Positions 46,093-56,043 of a stretch of 64,000 bases of DNA are shown here, piece by piece. Within the stretch, counting starts at the first letter, position 1; each line of letters begins with the position of its first letter. The notes beneath the pieces are model-generated. The model was not told where the DNA came from. It made no database searches and was given only the letters and a program-made list of their open reading frames with translations. The DNA lies in the NCBI RefSeq assembly GCF_000759835.1, contig NZ_BBNB01000002.1, positions 592,438 to 656,437 of the forward strand, given 5' to 3'. The translations under genes were made by a program, and so were the position numbers. Source of the DNA: Citrobacter sedlakii NBRC 105722 (GTDB taxonomy: Bacteria > Pseudomonadota > Gammaproteobacteria > Enterobacterales > Enterobacteriaceae).

Positions 46093-46323
46093 TATTTTTA
46101 GGGAATGAGAAGTCAATGAAGAACCCATAATGTGGTGTCAAAAGAGATGCAATTAAAGAAATGTCTTAATTCGTTTTAGCGTAAAGTGTAAACACAACAC
46201 GCGGGGCTTGCGAAAAACTGCCGTGGTGCTAATGTGAGCGCTTAAAATCCAGATTCGTCCGATTTTGGGTACTGATATTTGCCGTTCTGGCATGTGTAAC
46301 CGTTTTATCAAGGAACAAGCAGT

Positions 46324-47064
46324 ATGCGTAAAATCGCATTGTTTATTGCGATGCTTTTGATCCCGTGCGTGTCATTCGCCGGTTTGCTGAGTAGCAATAG
46401 CTCCACGACGCCGATCAGCAAAGAGTATAAGCAGCAGTTGATGGGTTCGCCTGTCTATATTCAGATCTTTAAAGAAGAGCGCACGCTTGATCTCTACGTT
46501 AAGATGGGCGAACAGTACCAGTTGCTCGACAGCTATAAGATTTGTAATTACTCCGGCGGTTTAGGCCCTAAACAGCGCCAGGGAGATTTCAAAAGCCCGG
46601 AAGGTTTTTACAGCGTTCAGCGTAGCCAGCTCAAACCGGACAGCCGTTTCTATAAAGCCATTAACATTGGCTTTCCTAACGCCTATGACCGCGCACACGG
46701 TTATGAGGGCAAGTATCTGATGATTCACGGCGCCTGCGTGTCCGTTGGCTGTTACGCCATGACCGACAGCGGGATTGACGAGATTTTCCAGTTCGTCACC
46801 GGCGCGCTGGTGTTTGGCCAGCCGAGCGTTCAGGTCAGCATCTACCCGTTCCGCATGACCGACGCCAATATGCAGCGTCACAAGTACTCTTATTACAAGT
46901 CGTTCTGGGCGCAATTAAAGCCAGGCTACGACTACTTTGAGCAGACCCGCAAGCCACCGACCGTTTCCGTTGTCGATGGCCGCTATGTGGTCAGCAAGCC
47001 GTTGAGCCACGAGGTGGTTCACCCGCAGCTGGCGTCAAACTATACGCTCCCCGAGACAAAATAA
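46324..47064 (+). CDS. yafK: YafK (DpaA/LdtF) L,D-transpeptidase-fold amidase
   Basis: Periplasmic YkuD-fold enzyme that, in E. coli, releases Braun lipoprotein from peptidoglycan (DpaA, formerly LdtF/YafK). The 246-aa protein has a signal peptide [20 protein letters not shown] and the catalytic motif [13 protein letters not shown], with His and Cys in the expected spacing. RBS AAGGAACAAGCAGT precedes the ATG. The C-terminal end overlaps the convergent yafJ by 30 bp, which is also the case in related enterics. Confidence 0.93.
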   Translation: MRKIALFIAMLLIPCVSFAGLLSSNSSTTPISKEYKQQLMGSPVYIQIFKEERTLDLYVKMGEQYQLLDSYKICNYSGGLGPKQRQGDFKSPEGFYSVQRSQLKPDSRFYKAINIGFPNAYDRAHGYEGKYLMIHGACVSVGCYAMTDSGIDEIFQFVTGALVFGQPSVQVSIYPFRMTDANMQRHKYSYYKSFWAQLKPGYDYFEQTRKPPTVSVVDGRYVVSKPLSHEVVHPQLASNYTLPETK

Positions 47065-47802
47065 CGCCCACTCGCCTGGCATGATCTTTTGCCAGGTTTC
47101 ATTGCCCGTCAGCGGTTGAGTGGCGATCACCGAGACCACATCGTTAGGTGTGGTCTGCGAGCTGAAGTCAATTTCCACATCCTGATCCAGCAGCGTAGCG
47201 ACGCCAAACGGCGCCCGACGCGTGATCCAGTACAGATTCGTTGAGCAGAACGCCATCACATAGCGTCCGTCTGACAGCAGCATATTGAACACGCCTTTTT
47301 CCCGCAGCCCCCCCGCCAGCGTCGCGATATATTTAAACACCGAGGCCATGTTGCCCGGCGTACGTGGGTAACGCAGGGTGAGCTTATGCAGCATCCAGCA
47401 AAACGCCTTTTCACTGTCTGTTTCGCCAACCGGACGGAAGTTGCCGGTTTCGAGAGATTTATAACCGCTAAGCTGCCCGTTATGGGCATACGTCCAGTTA
47501 CGCCCCCACAGCTCGCGGGTAAAGGGATGGGTGTTCTCCAGCGCCACTTCGCCGCGATTCGCCTGACGAATATGGGCTATCACCGAGCAGGATTTTATCG
47601 GATACTCCTGTACCAGTCTGGCGATGGGTGAGTTAAAGCTGGGCTGGGGATCTTTAAATGTGCGACAGCCTTTGCCTTCATAAAAGGTGATACCCCAGCC
47701 GTCTTTATGCGGTCCGGTGCCGCCCCCACGCTGTACCAGCCCGGTAAAACTAAAGCAAATGTCGGTGGGCACATTGGCGCTCATCCCGAGCAGTTCGCAC
47801 AT
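47035..47802 (-). CDS. yafJ: YafJ class II glutamine amidotransferase-like protein
   Basis: A 255-aa protein with an N-terminal-nucleophile (Ntn) glutaminase domain. Cys2 ([12 protein letters not shown]) is the expected nucleophile, and the substrate-binding elements [18 protein letters not shown] and YAHNGQL are present. The physiological substrate is unknown. It converges on yafK with a 30-bp overlap and is followed upstream by gmhA on the same strand. Confidence 0.93.
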   Translation of the reverse strand: MCELLGMSANVPTDICFSFTGLVQRGGGTGPHKDGWGITFYEGKGCRTFKDPQPSFNSPIARLVQEYPIKSCSVIAHIRQANRGEVALENTHPFTRELWGRNWTYAHNGQLSGYKSLETGNFRPVGETDSEKAFCWMLHKLTLRYPRTPGNMASVFKYIATLAGGLREKGVFNMLLSDGRYVMAFCSTNLYWITRRAPFGVATLLDQDVEIDFSSQTTPNDVVSVIATQPLTGNETWQKIMPGEWALFCLGERIV

Positions 47803-47850
47803 ATATCACCTCCACAACAGCGGGGGACCAGTTTGCCCCCCAGCGAAGCC

Positions 47851-48429
47851 TTACTTAACCATCTCTTTTTCGATCAGTTGGATCAGGATATGGATCACTT
47901 TAATGTGGATTTCCTGAATACGATCGGCGTAGCCAAAATGCGGCACGCGAATTTCGATATCGGCCGTTCCCGCCATTTTGCCGCCGTCTTTGCCAGTCAG
48001 GGTGATCACTTTCATGCCCTTTTCGCGCGCTGCGGCGATGGCTTTGATCACGTTGCCGGAATTGCCGGACGTGGAGATCCCTAACAGTACATCGCCTTCG
48101 CGCCCCACGGCTTCGACGTAACGAGAAAAGACGTAGTCGTAGCCAAAATCGTTGCTGACGCAGGAAATGTGGCTGACGTCAGAAATGGCAATCGCCGGAT
48201 AGCCCGGACGGTTTTCACGGTAACGGCCGGTCAGTTCTTCCGCAAAGTGCATAGCGTCGCAGTGGGAGCCGCCGTTGCCGCAGGAAAGCACCTTACCACC
48301 CGCCTTAAAACTGTCTGCCAGCAGGACCGCCGCGCGCTGAATGGCGTGAATGTTGGCGTCATCTTTTAAAAAGTTAGCCAGCGTTTCCGCCGCTTCGTTC
48401 AGTTCGTTACGAATAAGATCCTGGTACAT
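47851..48429 (-). CDS. gmhA: sedoheptulose 7-phosphate isomerase GmhA (LpcA)
   Basis: Converts sedoheptulose 7-phosphate to D-glycero-D-manno-heptose 7-phosphate, the first step to LPS inner-core heptose. The 192-aa SIS-domain protein starts [20 protein letters not shown] at 48429, with AAGGATATCCTC before the ATG; the frame extends 39 codons upstream but the family length fixes the start. Active-site elements [20 protein letters not shown] and [16 protein letters not shown] are present. It is divergent from fadE. Confidence 0.97.
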   Translation of the reverse strand: MYQDLIRNELNEAAETLANFLKDDANIHAIQRAAVLLADSFKAGGKVLSCGNGGSHCDAMHFAEELTGRYRENRPGYPAIAISDVSHISCVSNDFGYDYVFSRYVEAVGREGDVLLGISTSGNSGNVIKAIAAAREKGMKVITLTGKDGGKMAGTADIEIRVPHFGYADRIQEIHIKVIHILIQLIEKEMVK

Positions 48430-48630
48430 GAGGATATCCTTCAGCATGAATGTAAATGACAGAATGCAGTGTACCGGATAGCACCGGAAGCGAGAAGCAC
48501 AAGCCTCGCTCATCCCCCGTCCTTTTGATTTTTCGTGCCGCGACAAACGGCAACAATGTGAGCTTCGTTGTAATTATTTTGTAAACACATTGCTAAAAGA
48601 ATTTACATCCACTACAACCTAATCATCACA

Positions 48631-48647
48631 AGTGGTCAGACCTCCTA
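48631..48647. promoter_or_regulatory. FadR operator of fadE
   Basis: AGTGGTCAGACCTCCTA carries the FadR core TGGTCNGACC and lies 22 bp upstream of the fadE start, where FadR represses fadE in E. coli. Confidence 0.85.
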
Positions 48648-48668
48648 CAAGCAAGGGAGCTTTTCGTT

Positions 48669-51113
48669 ATGATGATTTTGAGTATTCTCGCTACGATTGT
48701 TTTGCTCGGCGCGCTGTTTTATCACCGCGTGAGCTTATTCCTTAGCAGCCTGATCCTGCTCGTATGGACGGCAGCACTCGGTGTGGCCGGACTGTGGAAC
48801 ATCTGGCTGTTGGTGCCTCTGGCCATTATTCTGGTGCCGTTTAACGTGACGCCAATGCGCAAGTCGATGATTTCCGCGCCGGTGTTCCGCGGCTTCCGTA
48901 AGGTCATGCCGCCAATGTCGCGCACCGAAAAAGAAGCCATCGATGCCGGGACCACCTGGTGGGAAGGCGATCTGTTCCAGGGGAAACCGGACTGGAAAAA
49001 ACTGCACAATTACCCGCAGCCGCGCCTGACCGCAGAAGAACAAGCGTTTATTGACGGTCCGGTAGAAGAAGCGTGCCGCATGGCGAACGATTTCCAGATC
49101 ACGCATGAGCTGGCGGATCTGCCGCCCGAATTATGGGCCTTCCTGAAAGAACATCGCTTCTTCGCGATGATCATCAAAAAAGAGTACGGCGGTCTGGAGT
49201 TTTCTGCCTACGCCCAGTCGCGCGTGTTGCAAAAACTGTCCGGCGTTTCCGGGATTCTGGCGATTACCGTTGGCGTACCCAACTCATTAGGCCCCGGGGA
49301 ACTGCTGCAACATTATGGTACCCAGGAGCAGAAAGACCACTATCTGCCTCGCCTGGCGCGCGGTCAGGAAATTCCCTGCTTTGCGCTGACCAGCCCGGAA
49401 GCGGGTTCCGATGCGGGGGCCATTCCGGACACCGGTATCGTCTGTATGGGTGAGTGGCAGGGTCAGCAGGTGCTGGGGATGCGCCTGACCTGGAACAAGC
49501 GTTACATCACGCTCGCGCCGATCGCCACCGTACTGGGGCTGGCGTTTAAGCTGTCTGACCCGGAAAAACTGCTGGGTGGTGAAGAAGATCTCGGCATTAC
49601 CTGCGCGTTGATCCCCACCTCGACGCCTGGCGTAGAAATTGGTCGCCGCCACTTCCCGCTGAACGTGCCGTTCCAGAACGGTCCAACGCGCGGCAAAGAT
49701 GTCTTTGTGCCGATCGATTACATCATTGGCGGGCCGAAAATGGCCGGTCAGGGTTGGCGTATGCTGGTCGAATGCCTCTCGGTCGGCCGTGGGATCACCC
49801 TGCCGTCAAACTCGACGGGAGGACTGAAGTCCGTTGCCATGGCGACCGGCGCTTATGCCCATATCCGTCGTCAGTTTAAAATCTCTATCGGTAAGATGGA
49901 GGGTATTGAAGAACCGTTAGCGCGCATTGCCGGTAACGCCTACGTGATGGACGCAGCGGCGTCGCTGATTACCTGTGGCATTATGCTCGGTGAGAAACCG
50001 GCTGTCCTGTCGGCCATTGTGAAGTACCACTGTACGCATCGCGGTCAGCAGTCAATCATCGACGCGATGGATATTACTGGCGGTAAAGGCATTATGCTGG
50101 GTGAAGGCAACTTCCTTGCCCGCGCTTATCAGGGCGCGCCAATCGCGATTACCGTTGAAGGCGCGAATATCCTGACCCGCAGCATGATGATCTTTGGTCA
50201 GGGCGCGATACGCTGCCATCCGTATGTACTGGAGGAAATGGCCGCCGCGCAGAACAACGACGTTAACGCATTCGATAAGCTGTTGTTTAAACATATCGGT
50301 CACGTCGGCAGTAATAAAGTTCGCAGTTTCTGGCTGGGTCTGACGCGCGGCCTTACCAGCGCCTCGCCAACCAGCGACGCAACCAAACGTTACTACCAGC
50401 ATCTTAACCGTCTGAGCGCAAACCTGGCGCTGCTGTCCGATGTTTCTATGGCGGTGCTGGGCGGTAGCCTGAAACGTCGCGAGCGTATCTCCGCGCGTCT
50501 GGGTGATGTATTGAGCCAGCTGTACCTGGCCTCGGCGGTGCTGAAGCGGTATGACGATGAAGGCCGTCATGAGGCTGACCTGCCGCTGGTTCACTGGGGG
50601 GTTCAGGATGCGTTGTATCAGGCAGAGCAGGCCATTGACGATCTGTTGCAAAACTTCCCAAATCGTCTGGTTGCCGGTCTGCTGAACGTGGTGATCTTCC
50701 CGACCGGTCGTCACTATCTGGCGCCATCGGATAAGCTGGATCATAAAGTGGCGAAAATCCTCCAGGTGCCAAACGCGACGCGCGACCGTATTGGCCGCGG
50801 CCAGTACCTGACGCCGAGTGAGCATAATCCGGTAGGCCTGCTGGAAGCAGCATTGCGTGACATCATTGCCGCCGAACCAATCCACCAGCGAATCTGTAAG
50901 GAGATTGGCAAAAACCTGCCGTTTACCCGTCTGGACGAACTGGCGCAGAACGCGCTGGCGAAAGGCTTGATCGACAAAGATGAAGCCGCCATTCTGGTCA
51001 AAGCCGAAGAGAGCCGTCTGCGCAGCATTAACGTGGATGATTTCGACGCCGATGCGCTGGCGACACAGCCAGTAAAGCTGCCGGAGAAGACGCGTAAAGT
51101 CGAAGCGGCATAA
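48669..51113 (+). CDS. fadE: acyl-CoA dehydrogenase FadE
   Basis: Catalyses the first step of aerobic fatty-acid beta-oxidation, forming trans-2-enoyl-CoA. The 814-aa protein equals E. coli FadE in length. The N terminus has two hydrophobic segments (about 1-60), then the acyl-CoA dehydrogenase domain with [40 protein letters not shown] and the FAD-binding segment around [22 protein letters not shown], and a C-terminal extension typical of this family. The FadR operator and a terminator frame it. It is expected to be induced by long-chain fatty acids. Confidence 0.97.
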   Translation: MMILSILATIVLLGALFYHRVSLFLSSLILLVWTAALGVAGLWNIWLLVPLAIILVPFNVTPMRKSMISAPVFRGFRKVMPPMSRTEKEAIDAGTTWWEGDLFQGKPDWKKLHNYPQPRLTAEEQAFIDGPVEEACRMANDFQITHELADLPPELWAFLKEHRFFAMIIKKEYGGLEFSAYAQSRVLQKLSGVSGILAITVGVPNSLGPGELLQHYGTQEQKDHYLPRLARGQEIPCFALTSPEAGSDAGAIPDTGIVCMGEWQGQQVLGMRLTWNKRYITLAPIATVLGLAFKLSDPEKLLGGEEDLGITCALIPTSTPGVEIGRRHFPLNVPFQNGPTRGKDVFVPIDYIIGGPKMAGQGWRMLVECLSVGRGITLPSNSTGGLKSVAMATGAYAHIRRQFKISIGKMEGIEEPLARIAGNAYVMDAAASLITCGIMLGEKPAVLSAIVKYHCTHRGQQSIIDAMDITGGKGIMLGEGNFLARAYQGAPIAITVEGANILTRSMMIFGQGAIRCHPYVLEEMAAAQNNDVNAFDKLLFKHIGHVGSNKVRSFWLGLTRGLTSASPTSDATKRYYQHLNRLSANLALLSDVSMAVLGGSLKRRERISARLGDVLSQLYLASAVLKRYDDEGRHEADLPLVHWGVQDALYQAEQAIDDLLQNFPNRLVAGLLNVVIFPTGRHYLAPSDKLDHKVAKILQVPNATRDRIGRGQYLTPSEHNPVGLLEAALRDIIAAEPIHQRICKEIGKNLPFTRLDELAQNALAKGLIDKDEAAILVKAEESRLRSINVDDFDADALATQPVKLPEKTRKVEAA

Positions 51114-51132
51114 CGCTTTCGCCTCATCGTTT

Positions 51133-51157
51133 AGCCCTGCTCCGGCAGGGCTTTTTA
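51133..51157 (+). terminator. Rho-independent terminator of fadE
   Basis: AGCCCTGC and GCAGGGCT pair around TCCG and are followed by TTTTAT, 20 bases after the fadE stop. Confidence 0.9.
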
Positions 51158-51222
51158 TTGCCCCCGTTTCCTGAAACCTCGTGCTACAGTGTTTGGATGC
51201 TGTTCAAAAAGGAGTATCGACC

Positions 51223-51993
51223 ATGCCTGCCCTGAAAATTACGCTGCTGCAACAATCGCTGGTGTGGATGGATGGTCCCGCTAATTTACGTCATTTTGAC
51301 CTGCTGCTTGAACTGATGAGCGGACGCGATCTGATCGTTTTGCCGGAGATGTTCACCACAGGCTTTGCCATGGAGGCCGCCAGCAGCGCACTTTCTCAGG
51401 AGGACGTGATTGACTGGATGCGAGGCAAGGCGCGACAAACAAATGCGATGATTGCCGGTAGCGTAGCCCTGCCAGGCGAGACAGGAGCGGTAAACCGCTT
51501 TTTGCTGGTTGAGCCCGGAGGAACGGTACACTTTTACGATAAGCGTCATTTGTTTCGCATGGCGGACGAGCATAAATATTATCAGCCGGGTGACACCCGA
51601 AAAGTGGTCGACTGGCGCGGCTGGCGGATCCTGCCGCTGATTTGCTATGACCTGCGCTTTCCGGTGTGGTCGCGTAACCGAAACGACTACGATCTGGCGC
51701 TGTACGTCGCCAACTGGCCCGCTCCCCGTTCGCTGCACTGGCAGACGCTGCTGGCGGCGCGCGCTATCGAAAACCAGGCTTACGTGGCGGGATGTAATCG
51801 CGTCGGCACCGACGGCAATGGACATCACTACCGAGGCGACAGTCGGGTAATCAATCCTCAGGGCGAAATCATTGCGACCGCGGACGCCCACCAGGCGACA
51901 CGGATCGACGCAGACCTGTCGCTGAGCGCACTGAAGGAATATCGGGAAAAGTTTCCTGCCTGGCAGGACGCGGACGGGTTTACGTTATGGTAA
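51223..51993 (+). CDS. yafV: omega-amidase YafV
   Basis: Nitrilase-superfamily amidase that hydrolyses alpha-ketoglutaramate/ketosuccinamate-type metabolites (metabolite repair). The 256-aa protein has the E-K-C triad: Glu in LIVLPEMFTTGF, Lys in HFYDKRHLF and Cys in PLICYDLRFPVWSR. ATG at 51223 follows AAGGAG at eight bases. It lies 110 bp after fadE, beyond that gene's terminator. The first direct repeat of the aspV islet begins on the base after its stop codon. Confidence 0.94.
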   Translation: MPALKITLLQQSLVWMDGPANLRHFDLLLELMSGRDLIVLPEMFTTGFAMEAASSALSQEDVIDWMRGKARQTNAMIAGSVALPGETGAVNRFLLVEPGGTVHFYDKRHLFRMADEHKYYQPGDTRKVVDWRGWRILPLICYDLRFPVWSRNRNDYDLALYVANWPAPRSLHWQTLLAARAIENQAYVAGCNRVGTDGNGHHYRGDSRVINPQGEIIATADAHQATRIDADLSLSALKEYREKFPAWQDADGFTLW

Positions 51994-52037
51994 GAGATGT
52001 TGAAGCCATGCAAAAAACGACGAAAGCCTGAATCATT
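51994..52037. repeat. left direct repeat of the aspV islet (44 nt)
   Basis: GAGATGTTGAAGCCATGCAA... is 44 nt and matches the right copy at 54500-54542 except for one A in a homopolymer. The right copy includes the T-run and half the stem of the aspV terminator; the left copy ends halfway through that stem. Confidence 0.95.
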
Positions 52038-52933
52038 TCACGTCCGGCATCGCCTTCTGACGCATTTTATAAAGAGATGAATTACACCTACAAGCACTAT
52101 TTTATCGATTCCCAGCGCAACTGGTGAAATCTTTATATTTGACCAATGCGTATGTTTGACCTCTTTGAATGTATATACAGAAAATATACATTGTCGTCAT
52201 TCAATAACAAACCATAAAAGAAGACATCACTACCAGCCTGTACAGCAGGATTAGGAAGGACGCATTGTTAGTAACCATGTTAAGCATATTATTTCACACC
52301 AATAATCCAACAGTTTTTCAAATGGCCAGAACCTACTATATAGAGGCTGGAGTCCACCCCGAAAATAGAGTAATAAAATAGCCTGAATCACTTACATGGC
52401 AGACGCCTTCATACTAAAACAACTTAGGGATAAAACGTAGTGAAATCATATACTCCCTGGCACTCAAACTAAAAAGTAAATATATCTACGGCCCGATACA
52501 TACCACAACAGCCCGGAAGAATCTAGCTTACCCCAGGCAATTCAAAGATAGATACTGAAGATGCTTTTCATACAACTTTTAGATATATTCATCATTCTAA
52601 TATTATCTATTATCAAAAAGCAAATAGTCTAATTATACAATTTATGAATTTATTACAACTAATAACCAAATGCAGGAGTTATGTAGTTACATACCGTTCA
52701 AGAACTGGTATTGTATCCCGGATTCGCTGATGAAATAAGGATAAAAAAATCTGTGGTAAGCAGATAAAAAGAAAAAAAGAATCCCACCGGTTTGTTGCAC
52801 TTATGGGGCTGTACTATGGCAGTGACCAGCATGATGTAAAGTATGTACGATATAAAAAACCATCTTATTACTATTTCATATTAAAAGAGAAAAACCTATA
52901 AATTTATCAAATAAAAAGCAAAGAGAATTTTAT
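52038..52933. other. AT-rich non-coding or decayed region of the aspV islet
   Basis: About 900 bp, strongly AT-rich, with no convincing complete gene. Short frames exist, for example MNYTYKHYFIDSQRNW near 52079 and an open stretch 52734-52901 containing MGLYYGSDQHDVKYVRYKKP (ATG at 52803), which ends 32 bp before the DUF4225 gene. These may be remnants of a decayed gene; I cannot assign a family. A TGTATAT/ATATACA inverted repeat lies near 52170-52190. Confidence 0.4.
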
Positions 52934-53791
52934 ATGAATAAAAACATTCAAAGTGGAAATGATAAAGATAATGCTATAAGTGTCTTTATTAAATCACAAG
53001 GAGAGTATGAAGCTGAGGCTTTGAAAAAACTGACTATCACAGCTTCTGGTTTTATCAAACATGATAAAGTACGATATGATTTTGTGACAAATGTAGAAGC
53101 ATTTATAGAAGCCCAACTCGAATGTATTAATGGCAATGGATCGCATGGAGAAAAAAATCTGGCTTTGAATTATTTGCAACAGGAACAAGAATATCTTGAG
53201 AAACAGATAATCTGGTTGCAATCTAAACAGGTAAAACCAGCAGCATTAGTTGAAGTAAGAATCATAAATGGCGTATTATCATATATCGTGAAAAGCATTG
53301 GTTTAATCGGTGGAATAATTCAGATGGTATCTGGAGGTTTCCTTATGCTTGCAGGTTCCCCAACAGTCGTCGGTTCAGCCGTCGGCGCTATGCTCTTTTT
53401 GCATGGAATTACAAATGTATGGGAAAATGGCCGCAGTTTATTTTTTGGAGATGACAATGCAACAGGACCTATGACATATATATATGGTGAGGTCGCCAAT
53501 ATATTAGGTTTTGACAGAACTTATGGAAAGTTAGCCTTCGCTGGAATCGATCTAGGTTTATCCGCAGTTGCATTATTCGGAACCAAGTTAGTACCAGACG
53601 CCTGTAGACTATTTCGTTATATCCCCTCAGATTATGAGATGGGTTTCCGAACGATGAGTGCTCTGGAATTGTCTGCTGAAATATTCCCTGATGCGGCAAC
53701 ATTATATTCCGGAACTCAAACCTATTTTTCTTTACCTGAGCCGATGCCTGAACCCCCTCCTCAACCGCTTATCCCATTTAATGATTATTAG
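52934..53791 (+). CDS. DUF4225 domain-containing protein, candidate membrane-active effector
   Basis: A 285-aa protein of unknown function. Residues 1-105 are helical and charged, with a coiled-coil-like NYLQQEQEYLEKQIIWLQSK. Residues about 115-165 are a Gly/Val/Ala-rich hydrophobic region (IGLIGGIIQMVSGGFLMLAG, SPTVVGSAVGAMLFLHGITN) typical of DUF4225, followed by a second apolar segment (LAFAGIDLGLSAVALFG). The end is proline-rich (PEPMPEPPPQPLIP). There is no signal peptide. Codon use and G+C differ sharply from the core genes around it. With a two-segment membrane protein directly downstream the pair resembles an effector with its protective partner, but this is inference. Confidence 0.65.
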   Translation: MNKNIQSGNDKDNAISVFIKSQGEYEAEALKKLTITASGFIKHDKVRYDFVTNVEAFIEAQLECINGNGSHGEKNLALNYLQQEQEYLEKQIIWLQSKQVKPAALVEVRIINGVLSYIVKSIGLIGGIIQMVSGGFLMLAGSPTVVGSAVGAMLFLHGITNVWENGRSLFFGDDNATGPMTYIYGEVANILGFDRTYGKLAFAGIDLGLSAVALFGTKLVPDACRLFRYIPSDYEMGFRTMSALELSAEIFPDAATLYSGTQTYFSLPEPMPEPPPQPLIPFNDY

Positions 53792-53859
53792 TTGTAATGA
53801 CATGTAATCATAACATATTCTGACTTCTGTATAATGTTTTTGATATAGAGAAAATCAAA

Positions 53860-54213
53860 ATGAATGAAGATGAATTAATCAAAATAATGTATGAAAATAA
53901 TTTTTCAAAAAAACAAATAAACAAATTAAAGAAACTCTCACAAAAATATTCAACCTCACTTTATGAGACAGTTTCTGAACTTGCACGTCGTTTCTTTCGC
54001 TCCTTATTCATGCATATTCTGACATTTATATTGGTTTTTCATTCATATATCCGCCTCAGTGAAGAGCATGGACACACTTTACAAAATATCTTATTTTCCA
54101 TTGGGGTCTTATGCCTGGCATATGTAATAATAGATTTATTTGCTCCATTATCTCAGGGATACAAGGCCAGAAAAGTCATACAACAAGCCCAAAGAAAAGA
54201 GAACTCTAAATGA
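53860..54213 (+). CDS. small two-segment membrane protein downstream of DUF4225 gene
   Basis: A 117-aa protein (MNEDELIKIMYENNFSKKQI...) with a basic N-terminal helix and two hydrophobic segments (about 48-64, FMHILTFILVFHSYIRL; about 76-95, NILFSIGVLCLAYVIIDLF), ending in a basic tail. I do not recognise a family. It lies 68 bp behind the DUF4225 gene on the same strand, with AGAG before the ATG, and shares its low G+C. By position it could be a membrane immunity or partner protein. Confidence 0.55.
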   Translation: MNEDELIKIMYENNFSKKQINKLKKLSQKYSTSLYETVSELARRFFRSLFMHILTFILVFHSYIRLSEEHGHTLQNILFSIGVLCLAYVIIDLFAPLSQGYKARKVIQQAQRKENSK

Positions 54214-54265
54214 GTATATGCCTAGCCAAACCAATGATAACACCTGCTAATTATGAGTATTAATA

Positions 54266-54373
54266 ATGAAGAACGATGATCCGTCTTATCAATTTGAACA
54301 GTACGCAGACAGGTATTTTTTGCTTGAATATTGTGCACATACATCCAAAAACAAACACAACGGACTTAAATAA
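54266..54373 (+). CDS. short frame at the end of the aspV islet (possible gene remnant)
   Basis: A 35-codon frame beginning MKNDDPSYQFEQYADRYFLL and ending KHNGLK. The composition of the first 25 residues looks protein-like, as if it were the N terminus of a longer protein cut short. A 93-codon frame overlaps on the other strand, and neither has firm support. No family is recognised. Confidence 0.25.
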   Translation: MKNDDPSYQFEQYADRYFLLEYCAHTSKNKHNGLK

Positions 54374-54499
54374 AAAATCAATATATCTGGCCACTATAGC
54401 TGACATTAAAAATAACATTACGAAAAATACCAAGAGCCCTCGATATGTTATCTTTTCTGAAGTATGAAGGATTATATTATGTCGTTCCGACTTTAGGGT

Positions 54500-54542
54500 G
54501 AGATGTTGAAGCCATGCAAAAACGACGAAAGCCTGAATCATT
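54500..54542. repeat. right direct repeat of the aspV islet (43 nt)
   Basis: Second copy of the repeat at 51994-52037, 2506 bp away, with five instead of six A after ATGC. It reaches into the stem of the aspV terminator. Confidence 0.95.
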
Positions 54543-54558
54543 GCTGATTCAGGCTTTC
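54517..54558 (-). terminator. terminator of aspV
   Basis: GAAAGCCTGAATCA and TGATTCAGGCTTTC form a perfect 14-bp stem with TTGC loop; on the minus strand GTCGTTTTTGC follows. It lies eight bases behind the tRNA. Confidence 0.9.
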
Positions 54559-54565
54559 TGAATAG

Positions 54566-54642
54566 TGGCGGAACGGACGGGACTCGAACCCGCGACCCCC
54601 TGCGTGACAGGCAGGTATTCTAACCAACTGAACTACCGCTCC
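54566..54642 (-). tRNA. aspV: tRNA-Asp (anticodon GTC)
   Basis: The 77-nt tRNA starts GGAGCGGTAGTTCAGTTGG, has anticodon loop CTGTCAC (GTC), T-arm GGGTTCGAGTCCC and encoded CCA. It lies between dnaQ and yafV as aspV does in E. coli and is a known insertion hotspot. Confidence 0.97.
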
Positions 54643-54776
54643 GCGTTGTGTTCCACTTGGGAACGAAGCGCATATTACGGATTGGTATGCACCTCGTCAA
54701 CGCTTTTTCTCAAGTTTTTAATCGTTTGCTCTAAATTTCACCCGGACGGCGATTTTTACATCATTAACGGCCTGAC

Positions 54777-55508
54777 TTACGCCCGCCAAAGGCAGCTTCC
54801 GCCCTTTTTCTCAACCAGGTCAAGACGCGATTCATGGGCGGCGACCTCCTCATCAGAGGCAAAAACAACGCGTAGTTTGCGAGCCTGACGCACAAGACGC
54901 TGGATTGTCTCTTCACCCTGTTGCTGCTGAGTTTCCCCTTCCATGGCAAAAGTCATCGACGTTTGTCCGCCCGTCATCGCCAGATAAACGTCGGCCAGGA
55001 TCTGGGCATCGAGCAATGCGCCGTGAAGCGTACGTTTGCTGTTATCGATCTCATAACGCGAACATAACGCATCAAGGCTGTTGCGCTTGCCGGGGAACAT
55101 CTTTCTTGCCAGCGCCAGACTGTCGGTAACTTTACAGAAGGTGTTGGTTTTAGGGATATCGCGATTGAGCTTCGCGAACTCGTAATCCATAAAGCCGATA
55201 TCAAACGACGCGTTATGAATCACCAGCTCTGCGCCACGGATATAGTCGAGAAACTCATCGGCCACTTCGGCAAAGGTTGGCTTATCCAGCAGAAACTCAT
55301 CCGCAATTCCGTGAACGCCGAACGCTTCCGGGTCCACCAGCCGGTCAGGCTTAAGATAGATATGAAAGTTATTGCCCGTCAGACGCCGGTTGATGACTTC
55401 CACCGCGCCGATCTCAATGATCTTGTGCCCCTCGTAGTGCGCACCAATCTGGTTCATACCGGTGGTTTCGGTATCGAGGACGATCTGTCGTGTAATTGCA
55501 GTGCTCAT
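54777..55508 (-). CDS. dnaQ: DNA polymerase III epsilon subunit DnaQ
   Basis: The 3'-5' proofreading exonuclease of the replicative polymerase. The 243-aa protein starts [20 protein letters not shown]; Asp12 and Glu14 are in DTET, the further metal ligand in [14 protein letters not shown], and the catalytic His/Asp in LHGALLDAQ. The C-terminal alpha-binding part ends CLWRA, with a glutamine-rich Q-linker [15 protein letters not shown] at 55508 gives E. coli length; an ATG three codons upstream is an alternative. It is divergent from rnhA with 64 bp between them, as in E. coli. Confidence 0.97.
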   Translation of the reverse strand: MSTAITRQIVLDTETTGMNQIGAHYEGHKIIEIGAVEVINRRLTGNNFHIYLKPDRLVDPEAFGVHGIADEFLLDKPTFAEVADEFLDYIRGAELVIHNASFDIGFMDYEFAKLNRDIPKTNTFCKVTDSLALARKMFPGKRNSLDALCSRYEIDNSKRTLHGALLDAQILADVYLAMTGGQTSMTFAMEGETQQQQGEETIQRLVRQARKLRVVFASDEEVAAHESRLDLVEKKGGSCLWRA

Positions 55509-55572
55509 AGCGGTCATTTATGTCAGACTTGTCGTTTTAGGGTTCGATTCAATTACAGGAAGTCTACCAGAG

Positions 55573-56043
55573 ATGCTTAAACAGGTAGAAATTTTCACCG
55601 ATGGCTCCTGCCTGGGTAATCCCGGTCCGGGAGGTTATGGGGCGATTTTACGCTATCGCGGACGCGAGAAAACCTTTAGTGAAGGTTATACCCTCACCAC
55701 CAACAACCGCATGGAGCTCATGGCGGCGATCGTTGCGCTGGAGGCGCTCAAAGAACATTGTGAAGTCATTTTAAGCACCGACAGCCAGTACGTGCGCCAG
55801 GGGATTACTCAATGGATCCACAACTGGAAAAAACGCGGCTGGAAAACGGCAGAGAAAAAGCCGGTAAAAAATGTCGATTTGTGGAAACGGCTTGATGCAG
55901 CGCTCGGCCAGCATCAAATAAAATGGGAATGGGTAAAAGGCCACGCAGGCCATCCGGAAAACGAACGCTGCGACGAGCTGGCGCGCGCAGCAGCCATGAA
56001 CCCAACCCGGGAAGATGTCGGTTATCAGACAGAAGAAGCTTAG
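55573..56043 (+). CDS. rnhA: ribonuclease HI RnhA
   Basis: Degrades the RNA of RNA-DNA hybrids. The 156-aa protein has the four catalytic acids: Asp10 in [14 protein letters not shown], Glu48 in NRMELMAA, Asp70 in LSTDSQYV and Asp134 in [13 protein letters not shown] at 55573 ([12 protein letters not shown]) gives the family length; the longer frame runs into the dnaQ promoter region. Its stop overlaps that of the convergent yafS by four bases. Confidence 0.97.
   Translation: MLKQVEIFTDGSCLGNPGPGGYGAILRYRGREKTFSEGYTLTTNNRMELMAAIVALEALKEHCEVILSTDSQYVRQGITQWIHNWKKRGWKTAEKKPVKNVDLWKRLDAALGQHQIKWEWVKGHAGHPENERCDELARAAAMNPTREDVGYQTEEA

Noticed and set aside
46565..47064. Possible frameshift because yafK and yafJ overlap
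   Set aside because: Both proteins are complete and of normal length; the 30-bp overlap of convergent 3' ends is shared with relatives.
52160..52195. LexA-like box in the aspV islet (TGTATATACAG near 52170)
   Set aside because: Spacing between the half-sites is too short for CTG-N10-CAG and no gene follows directly.
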